A stretch of DNA of 64,000 nt from Geomicrobium sp. JCM 19039 (lineage in GTDB: Bacteria; Bacillota; Bacilli; Bacillales; Marinococcaceae). The stretch is taken from the NCBI RefSeq assembly GCF_000698145.1, contig NZ_BAXB01000018.1, positions 1 to 64,000 on the forward strand. The letters are read 5' to 3'. Shown here in pieces: positions 9,507 through 18,122 of the stretch; the first letter of the stretch is position 1; each line of letters begins with the position of its first letter. Under the pieces are notes generated by a model. That model did no database searches. It worked only from the letters and a program-made list of their open reading frames with translations, and was not told the origin of the DNA. The position numbers and the translations under genes are program-made.

Positions 9507-9540
9507 AACCGTTGCACAAATTTGTGCAACGGTTTTAATT
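9507..9540 (+). terminator. Terminator of the DUF1540 gene
   Basis: Uninterrupted palindrome AACCGTTGCACAAA/TTTGTGCAACGGTT followed by TTTTAATTTT, starting six bases after the stop codon. Confidence 0.85.
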
Positions 9541-9694
9541 TTGGATTGGGGTTAGACAACGAACGTTCTAGAACGACTATTTCTTTAAGTACGCCCTTGT
9601 CTCATCCTCAAACAAGTGATCTTCTAACAGTAACGATATGTTGAAAGGTGAGAAGCTTTGTGCTAAGATTCGTTACATAACTAAATACAAATCT

Positions 9695-9838
9695 GATACT
9701 TCGGGGCAGGGTGAAATTCCCTACCGGCGGTGATAAGGTCGTTTACCTTTTAGTCCGTGACCCGTGACAACAGTAGTTGAAGCGGTGGATCTGGTGAAAT
9801 TCCAGAGCCGACAGTTAAAGTCTGGATGGGAGAAGTGA
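9695..9838 (+). ncRNA. FMN riboswitch (RFN element)
   Basis: The conserved RFN blocks are all present in order: TTCGGGGCAGGGTGAAATTC, CCCTACCGGCGGTGATAAGG, AGTCCGTGACCCG, GGTGGATCTGGTGAAATTCC, AGAGCCGACAGTTAAAGTCT and GGATGGGAGAAG. It sits 170 bp upstream of ribD with a terminator between (9935-9973). That arrangement implies FMN-dependent premature termination of the rib operon. Confidence 0.97.
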
Positions 9839-9934
9839 GGATAACAGCAGCAGTATGTCGTTTTGTAAATACATACGTGTCTTTGCTATCCGTAAAAACA
9901 TATGCCAATGGCGTATGTCACTTTAACAATCTCT

Positions 9935-9973
9935 AAAAGCTACCCGTGGTTTTATCTTCGGGTAGCTTTTTTT
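9935..9973 (+). terminator. FMN riboswitch expression-platform terminator
   Basis: AAAAGCTACCCG and CGGGTAGCTTTT form a stem followed by T7, between the RFN aptamer and ribD. It is the terminator expected to form when FMN is bound. Confidence 0.85.
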
Positions 9974-10007
9974 CGTGTGTCAATGAGTATTGGAGAAGGG
10001 AGAGAAG

Positions 10008-11099
10008 ATGACAACGGATCAAAGCTATATGAAAGTTGCGTTACAGCTGGCGCGTTTAGGAAGAGGTCAAACGTCTCCAAATCCTATGGTAGGGGCGATT
10101 GTAGTATCTGATGAAGGTGTTATTGGACAAGGAGCCCACTTGAAAGCGGGTGCTGAGCACGCTGAAGTTCATGCGCTCAACATGGCAGGAGAGAAGGCTA
10201 AAGGAGCGACATTGTATGTAACGCTCGAACCTTGTTGCCATTTTGGACGCACAGGGCCTTGTACGGACTTCATCATAAAGTCAGGAGTTACCCGGGTCGT
10301 CGTAGCTTCTGTAGACCCTAGTCCTCATGTACAAGGTAAAGGAATTGAAATTTTGCAAAGGCATGGCTTATCTGTTCAAACGGGAGTTTATAACGAAGAA
10401 GCTCGAGCATTAAATCGTAGTTATTTTCATTACTGCAAAACAGGTGAGCCTTACGTAACGTTGAAATTTGCAAGTTCCCTGGATGGAAAAACAGCAACAG
10501 TATCAGGAGAAAGCAAGTGGATCACGAGCAAAGAAGCCCGAGACGATAGCCATGAAGAAAGAGCCACTCATGATGCAATTCTAGTCGGAATTAACACCGT
10601 TCTTGCTGATGATCCTAAGCTCACTGCTCGGGGAGCGGGCGATAGACGCAATCCTATTCGGGTCATTATGGATCGCAAACTTCAAACACCAGAGCAGGCT
10701 AAAATGCTTCAAGAACCAGGCGAAACTTGGATTTTCACTGAGGTTGATGGCAAGGGAGGGGGAACTGATGTGGCAAAGATTATTTGGCAAGAACGAGTGA
10801 CCGTCCCATCGGTATTGGCTGAGTTAGGGAAAAGAGGAATCCGGTCATTGCTCGTAGAGGGGGGTGCTGAGATTCATGGAGCTTTTCTGAAGGCGAGGCG
10901 GTGCGAGCGGGTAATTTCATATGTCGCTCCGGTCATGATTGGTGGAAAAGAAGCGACGGGAATGGTTGCAGGTACAGGCATTGCTGAACTAGATCAAGCC
11001 GTTAAATATCAGATACAGAACATAAAGAATGTTGGGACTGATATAAAAATTACATCAGTAAGGAAAGGAGAATCAAGCAATGTTCACAGGAATTGTTGA
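10008..11099 (+). CDS. ribD: Bifunctional riboflavin biosynthesis deaminase/reductase RibD
   Basis: Residues 1-145 are the cytidine-deaminase-like domain with zinc ligands HAE (51-53) and PCCHFGRTGPC (75-85). Residues 145-363 are the reductase (KFASSLDGKTA, SKWITSKEAR, LLVEGGAEIHG). The protein catalyses the deamination and side-chain reduction steps after GTP ring opening. ATG at 10008 follows AAGGGAG; an in-frame TTG at 9990 is less suitable. First gene of ribD-ribE-ribBA-ribH under the FMN riboswitch. It overlaps ribE by 20 bp. Confidence 0.96.
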   Translation: MTTDQSYMKVALQLARLGRGQTSPNPMVGAIVVSDEGVIGQGAHLKAGAEHAEVHALNMAGEKAKGATLYVTLEPCCHFGRTGPCTDFIIKSGVTRVVVASVDPSPHVQGKGIEILQRHGLSVQTGVYNEEARALNRSYFHYCKTGEPYVTLKFASSLDGKTATVSGESKWITSKEARDDSHEERATHDAILVGINTVLADDPKLTARGAGDRRNPIRVIMDRKLQTPEQAKMLQEPGETWIFTEVDGKGGGTDVAKIIWQERVTVPSVLAELGKRGIRSLLVEGGAEIHGAFLKARRCERVISYVAPVMIGGKEATGMVAGTGIAELDQAVKYQIQNIKNVGTDIKITSVRKGESSNVHRNC

Positions 11100-11685
11100 A
11101 GAAGTCGCTCGTCTTATATCTATCGAAAAGAAGGAAGGGGGTTGTTCACTAGAAATCGAGGCACGCACAGTGACTGAAGATGTACGCATCGGTGATAGTA
11201 TTTCTGTTTCAGGTGTTTGCTTGACGGTTACTTCGTACAACAAGCAATCCTTTACCGTAGATGTGATGGAAAAAACAATGGAGGATACGACCATGGGTAC
11301 GCTTGAAGTTGATGCGCCGGTTAATGTGGAGCGAGCCGTTCAAGCAGGGGGAAGGTTTGATGGTCATATCGTAACCGGTCATGTAGACGGTGTCGGTCAG
11401 GTTACGAACAGAGAAGAGAAACGAAGTTCAACCCAATTCACGATCACGCTCCCAGAAAAACTCATGCGATACATGATTATGAAAGGCTCAGTCGCTGTGG
11501 ATGGCACGAGTTTAACAATATTCGCGGTAGAAGAAAATGAAATAAAAATATCGATCATCCCCCATACACATAAGGCAACGAAGTTTGCATTTTTACATGA
11601 AGGAGATGCCGTCAATATAGAATGCGATATGGTTGCCAAATATATTGAAAAGTTCACGGAGGTTAACGATGAAAAGCACGATTGA
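11080..11685 (+). CDS. ribE: Riboflavin synthase alpha subunit
   Basis: A 201-residue protein made of two lumazine-binding repeats. It begins MFTGIVEEV, has the first-repeat motif GDSISVSGVCLTV, and has the second-repeat start GGRFDGHIVTGHVDG near residue 90. It dismutates two 6,7-dimethyl-8-ribityllumazine molecules to riboflavin. ATG at 11080 follows AAGGAG within ribD, and the 3' end overlaps ribBA, so the operon is tightly coupled. Confidence 0.96.
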   Translation: MFTGIVEEVARLISIEKKEGGCSLEIEARTVTEDVRIGDSISVSGVCLTVTSYNKQSFTVDVMEKTMEDTTMGTLEVDAPVNVERAVQAGGRFDGHIVTGHVDGVGQVTNREEKRSSTQFTITLPEKLMRYMIMKGSVAVDGTSLTIFAVEENEIKISIIPHTHKATKFAFLHEGDAVNIECDMVAKYIEKFTEVNDEKHD

Positions 11686-12856
11686 TCAAGCGATTGTTCA
11701 GCTTCTAGCAGGTGGCATGGTAGTCGTATGTGATGACGAAGATCGGGAAAATGAAGGTGACCTTGTGGCACTTGCGGACCGTATATCCGCAGAAAGTATC
11801 AATTTTATGACTCTGCATGGACGTGGACTCGTTTGTGCACCGATATCAAAAGAGATTGCTGAACGACTACAGCTCGATTTGATGGTTAGAAACACATCTG
11901 ATCCTCACGAAACAGCGTTTACGGTAAGCGTCGATCACGAATCGGCAACAACAGGCATCTCAGCGGCAGAACGAGCGAATACGCTTTTACAACTCACAGT
12001 GCCTAACACGACACCTGAGCAATTTCAACGACCTGGACATATTTTTCCGCTCATCGCAAAGGAGGGTGGCGTGTTCACTCGGATGGGTCACACGGAAGCG
12101 ACTGTAGATCTTGCTAAGCTTTGTGGCGCAAGGGAAGTGGGTGTGATTTGTGAGATTATGAACGAAGACGGATCGATGAGCAGATATCCAGAGTTGTTGG
12201 ACTTTGCGAAGGAATATGACTTGCCTCTTATCACGATTGAAGACTTAAAAGAATATCGCACTCGTACAGAAAATTTGATAAAGGCTGAAGCGGCAACGAT
12301 GCTTCCGACTGAATACGGTACATTTCATATTACGGTCTTTAAGACAAAGTTAGACGATGAAGAGCATGTTGCGATTGTAAAGGGAAATGTTTCCGTTCCA
12401 GAAGCAGTGTATACGAGAGTTCATTCGGAATGCTTGACTGGAGATGTCTTTCACTCAAAACGATGTGATTGTGGACAGCAGCTAGAAGACGCATTGCGCA
12501 CACTTAGTGAACGAGAAGCCGGAGTATTATTGTACTTGCGGCAAGAAGGTAGAGGAATTGGCTTGTTTGAAAAGATTAAAGCGTATCAACTACAAAGCGA
12601 CGGGCTGGACACTGTAGAAGCGAATGAAGCATTGGGATTTAAAGACGACGAACGTGAATTTACGGTTGCCGCTGTTATGCTCGGTCATTTAGGTGTCAGT
12701 AAAGTGTCTCTCGCTACGAATAATCCGGAGAAAGTGAATGGCTTACAAAAATCTGGGATTATTGTAGAAGAGATCATCCCTTTTGCACCGACTGTATATG
12801 AGGAAAACGAACGTTATATGAATGCAAAAAAAGAAAAGCTTGGTCACTTAATATAG
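11669..12856 (+). CDS. ribBA: Bifunctional DHBP synthase / GTP cyclohydrolase II
   Basis: The N-terminal half is 3,4-dihydroxy-2-butanone-4-phosphate synthase (CDDEDRENEGDL at 21-32, HTEATVDLAKL). The C-terminal half is GTP cyclohydrolase II with the zinc cysteines SECLTGDVFHSKRCDCGQQL from about residue 252 and RQEGRGIGLFEKI. It supplies both riboflavin precursors. ATG at 11669 follows GGAGG within the ribE end; an in-frame upstream ATG at 11633 is rejected. Confidence 0.96.
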   Translation: MKSTIDQAIVQLLAGGMVVVCDDEDRENEGDLVALADRISAESINFMTLHGRGLVCAPISKEIAERLQLDLMVRNTSDPHETAFTVSVDHESATTGISAAERANTLLQLTVPNTTPEQFQRPGHIFPLIAKEGGVFTRMGHTEATVDLAKLCGAREVGVICEIMNEDGSMSRYPELLDFAKEYDLPLITIEDLKEYRTRTENLIKAEAATMLPTEYGTFHITVFKTKLDDEEHVAIVKGNVSVPEAVYTRVHSECLTGDVFHSKRCDCGQQLEDALRTLSEREAGVLLYLRQEGRGIGLFEKIKAYQLQSDGLDTVEANEALGFKDDEREFTVAAVMLGHLGVSKVSLATNNPEKVNGLQKSGIIVEEIIPFAPTVYEENERYMNAKKEKLGHLI

Positions 12857-12868
12857 GGGGTCATTGAA

Positions 12869-13327
12869 ATGGAGAAGACGTACAGAGGAACGTTGGACGG
12901 AAGAGGATTAAAGATTGCGATTATAAAAGCTAATTTTAATGAAATGATTACAAATTTACTTATGGCAGGGGCAAAAGAGACGTTAGTGAAGCTCGGCGTC
13001 AAAAGTGAAGATATTCATATCGTTGAAGTTCCAGGTGCATTTGAAATCCCGTTTGCCGCCCGTAAGACGGTAGAAAGCCAACGCTATAATGGTGTCATTG
13101 CACTCGGGGCCGTAATACGGGGAGAAACATCACACTATGATTATGTGTGCCAAGCAGTGACGAGTGGTGTAAGCTCACTTAATGTTGAGTCAGATATTCC
13201 GATCACTTTTGGTGTATTAACGACGGATACGAGTGAACAAGCTTTGGCTAGAACGGGGATTAAGCATCCAAACACAGGAAATGAAGCCGCGCGCACAGTT
13301 GTTGAAATGGCGACATTGGAAGTGTAA
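12869..13327 (+). CDS. ribH: 6,7-dimethyl-8-ribityllumazine synthase
   Basis: A 152-residue protein with the family motifs IIKANFNEMI, VEVPGAFEIPFAA, ALGAVIRGETSHYDYVC and a late FGVLTTDTSEQA. It condenses the pyrimidine and DHBP precursors into lumazine and forms icosahedral shells in bacilli. Last gene of the operon, 12 bp after ribBA, preceded by AGGGGG. Confidence 0.96.
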   Translation: MEKTYRGTLDGRGLKIAIIKANFNEMITNLLMAGAKETLVKLGVKSEDIHIVEVPGAFEIPFAARKTVESQRYNGVIALGAVIRGETSHYDYVCQAVTSGVSSLNVESDIPITFGVLTTDTSEQALARTGIKHPNTGNEAARTVVEMATLEV

Positions 13328-13343
13328 GGAAGCAAATTTTTGG

Positions 13344-13380
13344 TTCTGACTCTAGACTAGCGAAGTATAGAGTCAGAATT
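13344..13380 (+). terminator. Possible terminator after ribH
   Basis: TTCTGACTCTA and TAGAGTCAGAA pair perfectly over 11 bp with a 13-nt loop, 16 bp after ribH. The T-tract downstream is weak (TTGAAAT), so termination efficiency is uncertain. Confidence 0.5.
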
Positions 13381-13480
13381 GAAATGAAAGAATACTATGT
13401 CATATTTTCTCACAGATTTCTTTTTAGTCATCGTTTCCGACATTCGACTGTGATAAACTCGAAAAAAGGAGTGAGTCACC

Positions 13481-14617
13481 ATGAAGCATTTCGACTGGAG
13501 AGTTATTCATCAAGAGTCTGGGAAAAAGAATCATTTACATAGTAAAGCAACTCCGATTTATCAGACGTCAGCCTTCGCTTTTTCAGATTTAGACGATTTG
13601 GAACAGTTTTTCTCTCCTGAAAATGAACGGTACATGTATACGCGCTATGGAAACCCGAATACAGACGAGTTAGCAGATCTTGTTGCTGGTTTGGAAGAGG
13701 CGCCCTCAGGTGTGGCTACGTCATCAGGAATGTCCGCGATCCTTGCAGGTGTGTTAGCTGTCGTAAAACCAGGAGATCATATGCTCATTCCAGAAGATGT
13801 GTACGGGGGGACGTATGACCTCTTTCACAACTTTCTTTCGGACTGGAATGTTCAAATAAACACGGCCTCTTTTGCGATAAGAACAATATCGTTGATGCAT
13901 TAACAGAAAAGACAACGCTCATTTTTGGAGAGACTGCAGCCAATCCCCTTCTAAGTTGAGGATATTGAGCAACTCGTGCAAATTGCAAAGGGTCGCGGCG
14001 TCAGGGTCATGATTGATAACACGTTTGCGACGCCATATTTTGTTAAGCCTTATACATTAGGGGCAGACTTGGTCGTACATAGTGCAACCAAATATATTGG
14101 TGGGCACAGTGACGTTACCGCGGGCGTCCTTGTCGGAGAACCATCGTTAGTTGAGCAGGCGAAGAAAAAAGTCATTCAGTTAGGCATGAATGTCAGCCCC
14201 TTTGAAGCATGGCTCACGACACGAGGATTAAAGACGATCTCCGTTCGAATGAATCAACAAAGCCAAAACGCGGCAGAAGTGGCAACATTTATGCAAGAGC
14301 AACCAGGAGTGAAGGTGTACTATCCAAACACCTTAAGTGATCATGGTAATGGAGCGATGGTAAGTTTCGACCTCGGCCATCAATTTGATGCGTATACATT
14401 TTTTAAGAGCTTACAATGGATTCGAATTGTACCCACATTGGCAGGAGTAGAAACGACCGTTTCTTACCCGCTAAAAACATCCCACCGCAGCATTCCGAGT
14501 GATTTGCAAAAACGTTTAGGCATAACCGAAGGACTTGTGAGAATGTCTGTCGGCCTAGAAGATCGCGGGGAAATTATTGAAGAACTGCGCCTTGCTTTAG
14601 CGGCTGCAAAAAAATAA
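13481..14617 (+). CDS. Cystathionine synthase/lyase family PLP enzyme (frame broken)
   Basis: Cys/Met-metabolism PLP family: PIYQTSAF near the start, YTRYGNPNTDEL, ATSSGMSAI, MIDNTFATPYF and the PLP lysine in HSATKYIGGHSDV, ending RMSVGLEDRGEIIEEL. The family includes cystathionine gamma-synthase, beta- and gamma-lyases and O-acetylhomoserine sulfhydrylases; I cannot separate these by eye. The frame breaks near 13873 (one missing base) and near 13955. At 13955 NPLLKVEDIEQ is recovered if AAA and GG were each undercalled by one base. Preceded by AAAGGAGTGAG. Probably intact in the organism. Confidence 0.85.
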
Positions 14618-14639
14618 ATAAACTTTTTTTCTAGATGCC

Positions 14640-14668
14640 TTGCATTATCTTTTTTTCCATGATATATT
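14640..14668 (+). promoter_or_regulatory. Sigma-A promoter of the 5S-tRNA unit
   Basis: TTGCAT (14640-14645) and TATATT (14663-14668) are separated by 17 bp and lie 35 bp before the 5S rRNA, giving this short RNA unit its own promoter. Confidence 0.6.
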
Positions 14669-14702
14669 ATTACACGTGGCGTTGAGAGACACCACAAACG
14701 AA

Positions 14703-14819
<117 letters not shown>

Positions 14820-14829
14820 TTTTTCACAT

Positions 14830-14899
<70 letters not shown>

Positions 14900-14906
<7 letters not shown>

Positions 14907-15057
14907 ATTTTACTCTCGACACTACGTCGGCTAAACTTCGAAGCAAGAGAGGATTGTAGTACTCGGAGAGTGCAACCAAATTACTTTCGACACTACGTCG
15001 ATTTTTTTCTTCTCTGCGAGAGAGGATTGTAGTGCCTGGAAGGTGCAACCAAAATTA
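14900..15057 (+). repeat. Tandem repeat bounded by tRNA 3'-end sequence
   Basis: Two diverged units of 72 and 73 bp begin at 14900 and 14972, with the start of a third at 15045. Each begins GCAACCA plus an A/T-rich TTA, identical to the tRNA-fMet 3' end and the bases after it, and contains CGACACTACGTCG and AGAGAGGATTGTAGT. CACTAC and GTAGTG can pair within each unit. The arrangement suggests duplication of a segment anchored at the tRNA end, or decayed remnants of integration at a tRNA 3' end. Confidence 0.7.
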
Positions 15058-15075
15058 CATAGCTCAGTTAAACAT

Positions 15076-15101
15076 ACAAACGACAAATCGTTTGTTTTTT
15101 T
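15076..15101 (+). terminator. Terminator of the 5S-tRNA unit
   Basis: ACAAACGA-CAAA-TCGTTTGT with T7 at the 3' side, after the tRNA-associated repeats. It implies that the repeats are part of the 5S-tRNA transcript. Confidence 0.75.
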
Positions 15102-15490
15102 GTGTTTAAGCGAACCTATTCATGTGACGATGCTGTAGATTATTATTGTTCAACAAAAGCATAAAGTTAAGCAACTGGGCATGTTTGCTATAGTGATCCA
15201 CCACATAGAAGTAACAACCACAAACAATTAGCGTTCACAATGGGTCGGGCTCTGCTCGATAATGTATGTGGGGATTTCACTTAATATTTTCCAGAACACT
15301 TACGAAAATCCATCGTGAACGCGCTTATGTTGGCATTTACGGTTCTTATGTGGGGATTTTGGAAAAATGAGAGAAGTTCTTCCTCCAAATCCCCTCATGA
15401 ACCGCATTTTGGGGCAGTTTTACAATGCGTGTACTTTCGTGTACGTGCACCAATTGTATGCTAGAATATTGGTTATGAGCCTTGACTTAA
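15102..15490. other. Intergenic stretch with GGGGATTT hairpin, no gene seen
   Basis: No coding frame is convincing. TATGTGGGGATTT occurs twice (15264-15276 and 15347-15359). The second copy pairs with TCCAAATCCCC at 15384-15394 to make a bulged hairpin that resembles the GGGATTTGG/CCAAATCCC hairpin at 204-245. Confidence 0.5.
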
Positions 15491-15500
15491 AGGGGTATAA

Positions 15501-16475
15501 ATGATGGATGAATTTCGCTTAATTGAACAGATTCATAATACAATTGAAGATAAACAGCCAGGTGTGCGTGTCGGAATTGGAGATGATGCAGCTGTTATTC
15601 AGCTAAATGTTGAATTGGAGACGATCTGTTGTGTCGACACGCTATGCGAAGGTGTACATTTTAAACGATCAACGATGAAACCGGCAGACATTGGCTATAA
15701 GGCGCTCGCTGTAAACATTAGTGATGTAGCTGCAATGGGTGGAAAGCCTAAATACTATCTTGTATCGATTGCCGTTCCTCGTGGTTGGTCTGATGATGAA
15801 GTGCTTGAAATCTATGAAGGGATGCAAAGGCTAGCACAGCAACAAGGGGTTCATCTCATTGGCGGTGACAGTGTGACGTCAAAAAGTGAACTATACATAT
15901 CTGTGACGGTTCTCGGTGAAGTGGCAAAGGGAAGGGCGTTACTTCGAAGCAGTGCACACGTGGGTGATGTTGTTTTTGTTACGGGTTCATTAGGAGGTTC
16001 AGCTGCAGGTCTCGAGCAGTTATTAGATGAAGATGCTAACCCGAACAAAGCATTTGTTGAGACGCATCAACGACCGACGATGCATACTGGGGTTGCGCAA
16101 ATGTTCACCGAGAATTCAACGAGAATGGCATTGAATGACATCAGTGATGGTTTATCGAGTGAAATATGGGAGATTGCTGAAAGTAGTGGCGTTCATATTG
16201 AACTTGAGGAAAGCAACATCCCGATGCCAGAGTTGATGGAAGAGACGTTTGGGCGTGAACGATCTTTACGGTTTGCCTTTAACGGTGGTGAGGATTTTCA
16301 ATTACTAGGTACGGTTGCGAAAGAGGATTGGCCACGTATTGCTGAAGAGGCAAAACGTATAGGAGATCCACTTACACTAATCGGTCACGTCGTCGGAGAA
16401 GGTGCAGATGTGACGTTGAACTCGACCACACAGAAAAGACGGCTTTTACGTGAAGGATATACACATCGTTCTTGA
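15501..16475 (+). CDS. thiL: Thiamine-monophosphate kinase
   Basis: A 324-residue AIR-synthase-fold kinase that phosphorylates thiamine phosphate to thiamine pyrophosphate. Motifs: VGIGDDAAVI, CCVDTLCEGVHFKR, ALAVNISDVAAMGGKP, LIGGDSV and NDISDGLSSEI, ending FNGGEDFQLLG. Start at 15501 follows AAAGGGG (an alternative Met is one codon downstream). First gene of thiL-tsaE-tsaB-rimI-tsaD, a common Bacillus order. Confidence 0.95.
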   Translation: MMDEFRLIEQIHNTIEDKQPGVRVGIGDDAAVIQLNVELETICCVDTLCEGVHFKRSTMKPADIGYKALAVNISDVAAMGGKPKYYLVSIAVPRGWSDDEVLEIYEGMQRLAQQQGVHLIGGDSVTSKSELYISVTVLGEVAKGRALLRSSAHVGDVVFVTGSLGGSAAGLEQLLDEDANPNKAFVETHQRPTMHTGVAQMFTENSTRMALNDISDGLSSEIWEIAESSGVHIELEESNIPMPELMEETFGRERSLRFAFNGGEDFQLLGTVAKEDWPRIAEEAKRIGDPLTLIGHVVGEGADVTLNSTTQKRRLLREGYTHRS

Positions 16476-16489
16476 ATAGAGGTGAGAGC

Positions 16490-16945
16490 ATGCGAGAATA
16501 CGAAATATTGACGAATGATACAGAAGAAACGATGCGACTAGGGGAACAGCTAGGGCAAGTGGCCAAAACAGGGGATGTTTTTACTTTGGACGGGGATTTA
16601 GGTGCAGGGAAAACGCATTTTAGTAAAGGCTTTGGAAAAGGACTGGGTGTTAAAGGGAATATCAATTCTCCAACATTTACAATTATCAAGGAGTATGAAG
16701 GAAGACTTCCTTTTTACCATATTGACGCGTATCGCTTGGATGAGAGCGGTGAAGAGGATCTCGGTCTCACTGAATTTGTTGATGGAGACGGAGTAACAGT
16801 CATTGAATGGCCATCACGATTGAGCGTACCGTTGCCTGAAAATACCGTTCACATAACCCTTCAACGACTTGGAGAGAAAGAGCGACGCTTAAAAATCAAA
16901 ACGAATGCTTTGCATTATACATCTGTGTTGGAGGTGTATGAATGA
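16490..16945 (+). CDS. tsaE: tRNA t6A biosynthesis ATPase TsaE
   Basis: A 151-residue P-loop protein with Walker A LDGDLGAGKTHFSKG, SPTFTIIKEY and HIDAYRL. It is needed with TsaB/TsaD for threonylcarbamoylation of A37 in ANN-decoding tRNAs. ATG at 16490 after GAGGTGAG is preferred over TTG at 16472. It overlaps tsaB by 4 bp. Confidence 0.94.
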   Translation: MREYEILTNDTEETMRLGEQLGQVAKTGDVFTLDGDLGAGKTHFSKGFGKGLGVKGNINSPTFTIIKEYEGRLPFYHIDAYRLDESGEEDLGLTEFVDGDGVTVIEWPSRLSVPLPENTVHITLQRLGEKERRLKIKTNALHYTSVLEVYE

Positions 16946-17643
16946 TGATTCTTTCTATGGACACATCCACGTATGTGTTAGGCACTGCAATCGGTACAAA
17001 CAGTGAGATTGTTGCAGAGTGGACGACGTACAAAAAAGAAAATCACTCTCTTCGCCTCATGCCAGGCATTGATGAGGTGATGAATCAAGCAAATCTGGAA
17101 ATGAAAAATCTAACCGGTATTGTTGTGACGACGGGTCCTGGATCATATACAGGGGTTCGCATCGGTGTCGCTACGGCTAAGGCGATGGCGAGTTCATTGG
17201 GCATCTCCTTATATGAAATATCGTCACTTGAGCTGTTAGCCCAAAATGGGAAGTATACGAACACCGTGATTTGTCCGTTTATTGATGCTAGACGAGGGCA
17301 AGTATATGCTGGTTTGTATGAAGCGAATGATGGAGACGCTTCTCAAATGCGTGAGGACGAGCTTGTGCTAATGAGTGATCTGCTAAAAGAACTGGCCACG
17401 CTCGATCGCAATGTTCTTTTTTTAAGTTTAGACCTAGAAAACCATAAAGAACAAATCCAAGAAGTTTTAGGCGAACGAGCAATATTTGGAGGGGCTACAG
17501 ACAACCGCACGAAGCCAAGTGAGATGATCCATTTGGCAAGTAAAAAAGATGCTGCAACGAATGTAGACAAGGTTGTCCCCCGGTATTTGCAATTGGCAGA
17601 AGCGGAGAAGAATATCCAGAAAGAATCTCGCGATGATGGGTAA
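16942..17643 (+). CDS. tsaB: tRNA t6A biosynthesis scaffold TsaB
   Basis: A 233-residue ASKHA-fold protein: ILSMDTSTYVLGTAIG at the N-terminus, HSLRLMPGIDEV, GPGSYTGVRIGVATAKAMA and CPFIDARRGQVYAGLY. It is the TsaD partner that organises the t6A complex. Start overlaps the tsaE stop (ATGA). Confidence 0.94.
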   Translation: MMILSMDTSTYVLGTAIGTNSEIVAEWTTYKKENHSLRLMPGIDEVMNQANLEMKNLTGIVVTTGPGSYTGVRIGVATAKAMASSLGISLYEISSLELLAQNGKYTNTVICPFIDARRGQVYAGLYEANDGDASQMREDELVLMSDLLKELATLDRNVLFLSLDLENHKEQIQEVLGERAIFGGATDNRTKPSEMIHLASKKDAATNVDKVVPRYLQLAEAEKNIQKESRDDG

Positions 17644-18106
17644 TGGTGCTCGCGAATCGGTGAACATTAGACGGATGACGGTTGATGACATACCGGCAGT
17701 GCTCGTCGTTGAACAGGACGTATTCACGATGCCGTGGACAGAGCACGCATTTGTTAATGAGCTTGTGAAGAATCCGTTTGCTCATTATTTCGTGTTAGAG
17801 ATAGACGCGCAAATTGTGGGGTACGGTGGCGTTTGGTTAGTCATGCAAGAAGCGCATATCACGAATTTTGCTATCCATTCCTCTCTGCAAAGGCACGGGT
17901 ATGGTGAACAGTTATTTCAAGAAGTTTTGGAGACGGCCAAGCGATATGATACGAGAAAAATGACGTTGGAAGTTCGCACGAGCAACACGGCGGCACAACG
18001 GTTATATGAGAAATTTGGATTTGTGAAGACAGGGATCGAAAAAGGATATTATACGGATACAAAAGAGGACGCTTTTGTTATGACGCTTGAAATGGAACCT
18101 AGTTAG
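17633..18106 (+). CDS. rimI: Ribosomal protein S18 alanine N-acetyltransferase RimI
   Basis: GNAT-fold acetyltransferase of about 157 residues with IRRMTVDDIPAVLVVEQ, ITNFAIHSSLQRHGYGEQLF (acetyl-CoA site), EVRTSNTAAQRLYEKFGF and a final DAFVMTLEM. Start choice is uncertain: ATG at 17633 overlaps the tsaB end, ATG at 17636 or GTG at 17660 are possible, and the frame continues further upstream within tsaB. It acetylates the N-terminus of S18. In the t6A operon by convention. Confidence 0.88.
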   Translation: MMGNGARESVNIRRMTVDDIPAVLVVEQDVFTMPWTEHAFVNELVKNPFAHYFVLEIDAQIVGYGGVWLVMQEAHITNFAIHSSLQRHGYGEQLFQEVLETAKRYDTRKMTLEVRTSNTAAQRLYEKFGFVKTGIEKGYYTDTKEDAFVMTLEMEPS

Positions 18107-18122
18107 AGAGGAAGATGAAGCA

